From NCBI GenBank assembly GCA_030689585.1, contig JAUYFZ010000213.1:1-5105 (forward strand): a stretch of 5,105 nucleotides of DNA. Direction: 5' to 3'. This document shows positions 5,093 through 5,105 of this stretch, piece after piece. The DNA comes from Rhodocyclaceae bacterium. Its GTDB lineage: Bacteria; Pseudomonadota; Gammaproteobacteria; Burkholderiales; Rhodocyclaceae. Both the position numbers and the translations under genes were made by a program. The notes beneath the pieces are model-generated. The model had not been told where the DNA came from and did not search any database. It was given only the letters and a program-made list of their open reading frames with translations. The first letter of the stretch is position 1, and each line of letters starts with the position of its first letter.

Positions 5093-5105
5093 TTAGCGTG
5101 AAATA
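5093..5105 (+). repeat. Probable left border of a fourth repeat element, cut by window edge
   Basis: TTAGCGTGAAATA matches the border TTAGCGTGAAACA of arrays 2 and 3 at 12 of 13 bases, in the same orientation. The window ends before any C-rich head could appear, so whether an array follows cannot be seen. Confidence 0.5.

Noticed and set aside
3374..5105. Integron cassette array with attC sites flanking lnt
   Set aside because: The TTAGCG borders do not fit the GTTRRRY core, there is no paired inner core arrangement, and no integrase is visible.

Overview
The window looks like a proteobacterial chromosome segment, probably beta- or gammaproteobacterial. It has a classical DedA, an apolipoprotein N-acyltransferase, an outer-membrane-type lipoprotein, and a MutL that carries the intact endonuclease motif of lineages that usually lack MutH. 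I cannot name a genus from sequence alone.

Layout, left to right. (1) Bases 2-349 (+) hold the 3' end of a DUF559 (Vsr/PD-(D/E)XK-like) gene whose reading frame runs straight into a G/C-rich palindromic repeat array (97-203). The ~140 bp after that array contain four 12-bp repeats that may be the decayed tail of an Rpn-type transposase/nuclease gene. (2) mutL (343-2025, -) is complete and divergent from dedA (2051-2704, +). The 25-bp space between them carries back-to-back -10-like boxes and no Shine-Dalgarno, suggesting a compact bidirectional promoter with leaderless or nearly leaderless messages. (3) dedA overlaps a lipoprotein gene of unknown function (2701-3378, +) by 4 bp, a clear two-gene operon. 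(4) A second array (3374-3529), built around a perfect 41-bp inverted repeat, separates the lipoprotein gene from convergent lnt (3526-4935, -). (5) A third array (4912-5049) sits at the lnt start, and the left border of a possible fourth copy is visible at the right edge (5093-5105).

The distinctive feature is the repeat family. Its core unit is a palindrome with a single central G or C, CCTCCCC(C)TT[G/C]AAGGGG(G)AGG, spaced 30, 33 or 48 bp, always a multiple of three. Two arrays share an asymmetric left border (TTTAGCGTGAAACACAT) and a right border (GGGGGTCAA). Every copy touches a gene end. One supplies the stop codon of the lipoprotein gene and the stop codon of lnt, one supplies the probable start codon and ribosome-binding region of lnt, and one extends the DUF559 reading frame. 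lnt lies between two directly oriented copies and appears to lack its usual last membrane helix, so the elements seem to have reshaped the coding ends of neighbouring genes.

Functionally, MutL serves mismatch repair, DedA membrane lipid or proton-linked homeostasis, and Lnt the last step of lipoprotein maturation. The DedA-linked lipoprotein would be an Lnt substrate.
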